Below, in pieces: positions 61,634-64,000 of a DNA stretch of 64,000 nt. The notes under the pieces are model-generated. The model did not search any database. It had not been told where the DNA came from and saw nothing but the letters and a program-made list of their open reading frames with translations. Numbering within the stretch: the first letter of the stretch is position 1; every line of letters starts with the position of its first letter. Source of the DNA: CBDCXF01 sp965223755 (GTDB lineage: Bacteria > Acidobacteriota > Thermoanaerobaculia > Multivoradales > JAHEKO01); contig CBDCXF010000001.1 in NCBI GenBank assembly GCA_965223755.1, forward strand, positions 248,001-312,000, read 5' to 3'. Position numbers and translations under genes: made by a program.

Positions 61634-62239
61634 ATGAGTGACGACTTGATGCGCACGCGATGGCGCACAGCCAGTGCCAAGGGTTTTACCCTGGTGGAAG
61701 CGATCGTCATCGTCGCGATCGTTGGTTTGGCCGTGACCGTGGGATTCCCGTTGCTGCAGAACTACCTCAATCGAGCCAAGGTGGAAGGAGCCATGCGACG
61801 TACGATGGTGTTGTTTCGGCAAGCGCGCTATGAGGCGATTCGCGAGAGCCGAACGATCACCGTGCAGGCGGACCAAAGCGGCAAGTGGATCGATATCTAT
61901 TGGGACCAGGATGGCGACAACGTCGCCGATCCAGGAGAAACGGTGCAGTCGCGCTACTTCCTCCCGGGCGGTATCGAATTCAAGAGTCATGACTCCGCCG
62001 GGTTGGCCGACACCTTCCCAACCTTGCGCACGGTGGGGACTTCGGCCTACGTGGATTTCAATAACGACGGTTCCGTTCTCAGTCAAGGCGCGATTCGTCT
62101 CGGTGACCAGCGGGCGAACTTTGTCGAAGTGGACATCTCTCCGGCGGCTACGGCGAAGGTGACACTGCGCAAGTGGGACGCAAGCGAATCCGCCTGGATT
62201 ACTTGGGGTGAGGAGGGGAAATCATGGAAATGGTACTAG
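61634..62239 (+). CDS. Type IV prepilin-like protein, GspH/FimT type
   Basis: 201 residues. A leader of 16 residues ends at the prepilin peptidase site KGFTLVEAI (cleavage after Gly17), followed by the hydrophobic helix VIVAIVGLAVTVGFPLLQNYL. GspH-type features are MRRTMVLFRQARYEAIRESRTITV and an acidic loop (YWDQDGDNVADPGE). A minor pseudopilin of a pilus or type II secretion system. It overlaps the next gene by 16 bp. Confidence 0.88.
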   Translation: MSDDLMRTRWRTASAKGFTLVEAIVIVAIVGLAVTVGFPLLQNYLNRAKVEGAMRRTMVLFRQARYEAIRESRTITVQADQSGKWIDIYWDQDGDNVADPGETVQSRYFLPGGIEFKSHDSAGLADTFPTLRTVGTSAYVDFNNDGSVLSQGAIRLGDQRANFVEVDISPAATAKVTLRKWDASESAWITWGEEGKSWKWY

Positions 62240-62796
62240 CCCGCAAGCGCGGATTCTCCCTCATCGAAGTTTTGGTTGCGGCGGTGTTGTTTTTGGTGGT
62301 CTCGTTGAGCATCTTGCCGATGTTCCAGCGGGCGATCCGAACCAACAATTCCGGCCAGGATTCAACCGACATATCGAATCTCGCGCGTTCACGAGTCGAA
62401 GAGCTGATGCAGATCGACTACGGAAGTGGGCTGCTGGCGGTCACCGCCGGAACAGAAAACGTCACGGTCGACCATTTTTTGCGCGAGTCCAAGACGTGGG
62501 TCGCGGGTCCCGCTCCCGCGATTCCCGCCGACCCCGATGATCCTCCGATTTGGGAGCGCACAACCACCATCCGCAACTACGGGGTGGCTGCAGTCTTTGG
62601 TGACGATGGCAGCACCGCCGATCCTGGAGACGATTTGGACACCGCCATCGTGGATACCGCCGAGGCCCTGCCTGCCGGTACCGACATTCGGGACGTGGCC
62701 TTTAAGGAAATAGAAGTCGAAGTCGTGAGCACCAGGTTGGGAGGAATCCTCGGTCCCGGACGACGGATCGTGGTGCGAGGTTTGAGATCTCAGTAA
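62224..62796 (+). CDS. Type IV prepilin-like protein, PilV type
   Basis: 190 residues with prepilin motif KRGFSLIEVLVAAVLFLVVSLSI in parts, just nine residues from the start. Long acidic soluble part. Overlaps both neighbours, indicating one transcript of minor pilins. PilV-type assignment rests on order and the short leader. Confidence 0.82.
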   Translation: MEMVLARKRGFSLIEVLVAAVLFLVVSLSILPMFQRAIRTNNSGQDSTDISNLARSRVEELMQIDYGSGLLAVTAGTENVTVDHFLRESKTWVAGPAPAIPADPDDPPIWERTTTIRNYGVAAVFGDDGSTADPGDDLDTAIVDTAEALPAGTDIRDVAFKEIEVEVVSTRLGGILGPGRRIVVRGLRSQ

Positions 62797-64000
62797 TGCG
62801 CAATCGAGCTTCGACCCTAAGGCGCAACTCAGGCGTACCGACGGGCTTCACACTGATCGAATTGCTGGTCGCACTGCTGGTGGGGACAGCAATCATCGTC
62901 GGCATGCTCAATCTATTCGACCTCGCCAACCGCACTTCGCTGGTGCAGACCGAGGTGGCAGAAATGCAGCAGTCGCACCGCATCGCGCAAGCCGATTTGG
63001 TGCGCATGGCGCGGGAAACCGCTCGAGGAATGGTGCCCCTCGGAAATCTGCCAGGTGGCTTGGCAGTGGCAGTCGCCAACGAAGCTACCAGTGGTGCACT
63101 TTTGGCACCGGGGAATGCCGGCTCCCCGACGTTGGTCGAGGGCTCGGATGTGGTGACGCTGCGGGGAATCTTTGAGTCGCCGATCTACCTGGTCGAGTTT
63201 GGCGATGCTGGAGCTGTGACCGTCAACGGGAGCCCGGCGACGGATGGAGTGATTCGAGTCGATCGCGTTTTCGATCACGGCATCATTCAAGATCTGGCTC
63301 CCCTTGCGGCAGCGATTACGACTGCGCAGGGAGGCGGTGAACCGGAGGCCTTGTTTGTGGTCGGTCCGCGCTCCGACGCTCGCTATTCGATCGTCGAGCT
63401 GAACGGGCCTGCGAGCTCAATTTCCGCGGACGAGATCCAACTCGCGTTTCGGGTAACCGGTGGAACCCGCACTGCTCAGTACCAAGCTCTGGCGCCGTAT
63501 CCTGCTGGCGGCATGCGCAATATCGCTTACTTGGGGATTCTGGAAGAGCATCGCTACTTCATCGAGGAAGAGTTTCGCACCGCTGGCGATCCCAGCACGC
63601 CGTTGGCGCCTCGTTTGGGTCGTGGACGCTTCTATCCTGGGACTAACATCCCTCATCTCAATGCCGCGGCGAACCTGAACATTCCGATTGCCGACAACGT
63701 TTTCGATTTACAAGCGGCCTTGGGGGTTGACTCAGGCACCGCCGGTGCCCTTCGCGACGCGATTGTGGTGGACAACCCGACGCCGATCGCCGACGACGAA
63801 TGGCTTTACAACGACCCCAATGATGACGACACCGACGTGACGAAATGGGTGCAGGGACCGACCCCGAGCGGAAATATCGAGCGCTGGCCGCTCTACTACC
63901 TACGGGTCAATACGCTTGTGCATACCGACCGCAAACTGCGCAATTACTTCGCCGAGGATCTAACAGCGATCGAGGATCGAGTCGGCGCCGGGCTGGATGA
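62796..64000 (+). CDS. Type IV prepilin-like protein, PilW type (3' end beyond window)
   Basis: The ATG at 62796 shares a base with the preceding stop; 401 codons are open to the window end. Prepilin site TGFTLIELLVALLVG at about residues 17-31, then a long soluble region (VEMQQSHRIA-like helix, LVRMARETARGMV). Large size and position after the PilV-type gene fit PilW, the biggest minor pilin. No stop is seen. Confidence 0.85.
   Translation, partial: MRNRASTLRRNSGVPTGFTLIELLVALLVGTAIIVGMLNLFDLANRTSLVQTEVAEMQQSHRIAQADLVRMARETARGMVPLGNLPGGLAVAVANEATSGALLAPGNAGSPTLVEGSDVVTLRGIFESPIYLVEFGDAGAVTVNGSPATDGVIRVDRVFDHGIIQDLAPLAAAITTAQGGGEPEALFVVGPRSDARYSIVELNGPASSISADEIQLAFRVTGGTRTAQYQALAPYPAGGMRNIAYLGILEEHRYFIEEEFRTAGDPSTPLAPRLGRGRFYPGTNIPHLNAAANLNIPIADNVFDLQAALGVDSGTAGALRDAIVVDNPTPIADDEWLYNDPNDDDTDVTKWVQGPTPSGNIERWPLYYLRVNTLVHTDRKLRNYFAEDLTAIEDRVGAGLD

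Overview
The window looks like a high-GC Gram-negative chromosome, most plausibly Acidobacteriota (inference). The pointers are a secreted VWA protein of the type common in that phylum, a complete System I cytochrome c maturation operon, a multiheme cytochrome paired with an FG-GAP/ASPIC-UnbV/TPR protein, and prepilin genes. No rRNA or tRNA was recognised.

Layout. 1-8.7 kb is housekeeping: an M16 peptidase cut by the window edge, a HIT protein, a quinone oxidoreductase, moaB, a metallo-beta-lactamase-fold protein, a B12/radical SAM protein, a pteridine-reductase-like SDR followed by folB and folK, and infC starting at AUU. 8.9-10.4 kb holds the VWA protein on the minus strand. 10.5-17.5 kb is ccmABCDEFGHI in one run, including a 45-residue ccmD. 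ychF and a class C beta-lactamase-like gene follow.

20-40.5 kb is the unusual part: a polymorphic RHS/YD-repeat toxin locus. The main rhs gene has a Sec-type leader. It is broken by a frameshift near 22.8 kb and by an IS256-family insertion (25194-26565) with a 9-bp target duplication. Downstream, all on the plus strand, lies an array of displaced toxin tips, two of them still joined to part of the RHS core, each followed by a small gene that is often a lipoprotein and often overlaps the tip's stop. Cassettes are separated by copies of a roughly 30-bp junction repeat (core AATAGGTGCCACCCG), often doubled, and in several places the repeat supplies the GTG from which the fragment reads in frame. 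Three tips carry HExxH motifs, one is the tail of an M15-type peptidase, and most partner genes encode exported or lipid-anchored proteins. This suggests periplasm-acting toxins with periplasmic immunity (inference). Two copies of one SDR gene, one truncated, and a deaminase pseudogene sit inside the array on the minus strand.

40.6-45 kb is a three-subunit molybdenum hydroxylase resembling 4-hydroxybenzoyl-CoA reductase. Its FAD subunit has the extra four-cysteine loop, and its large subunit has Gln where the catalytic Glu is expected. 45-64 kb holds a glycosyltransferase, a membrane protein, yjbQ, hsp20, the multiheme cytochrome with its FG-GAP partner, dnaJ-clpB, lepA, hemW, a DUF1579-like secreted protein with a heptad tail, a holin-like membrane protein, and the start of a prepilin operon that runs off the window.

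Three dispersed repeat families lie between genes: GTAGGGG hairpins, TAGTGGC heptamer blocks with inverted ends, and a GGGATCCCCGCC palindrome. The ccm operon is what the c-type cytochrome at 48 kb would need for maturation.
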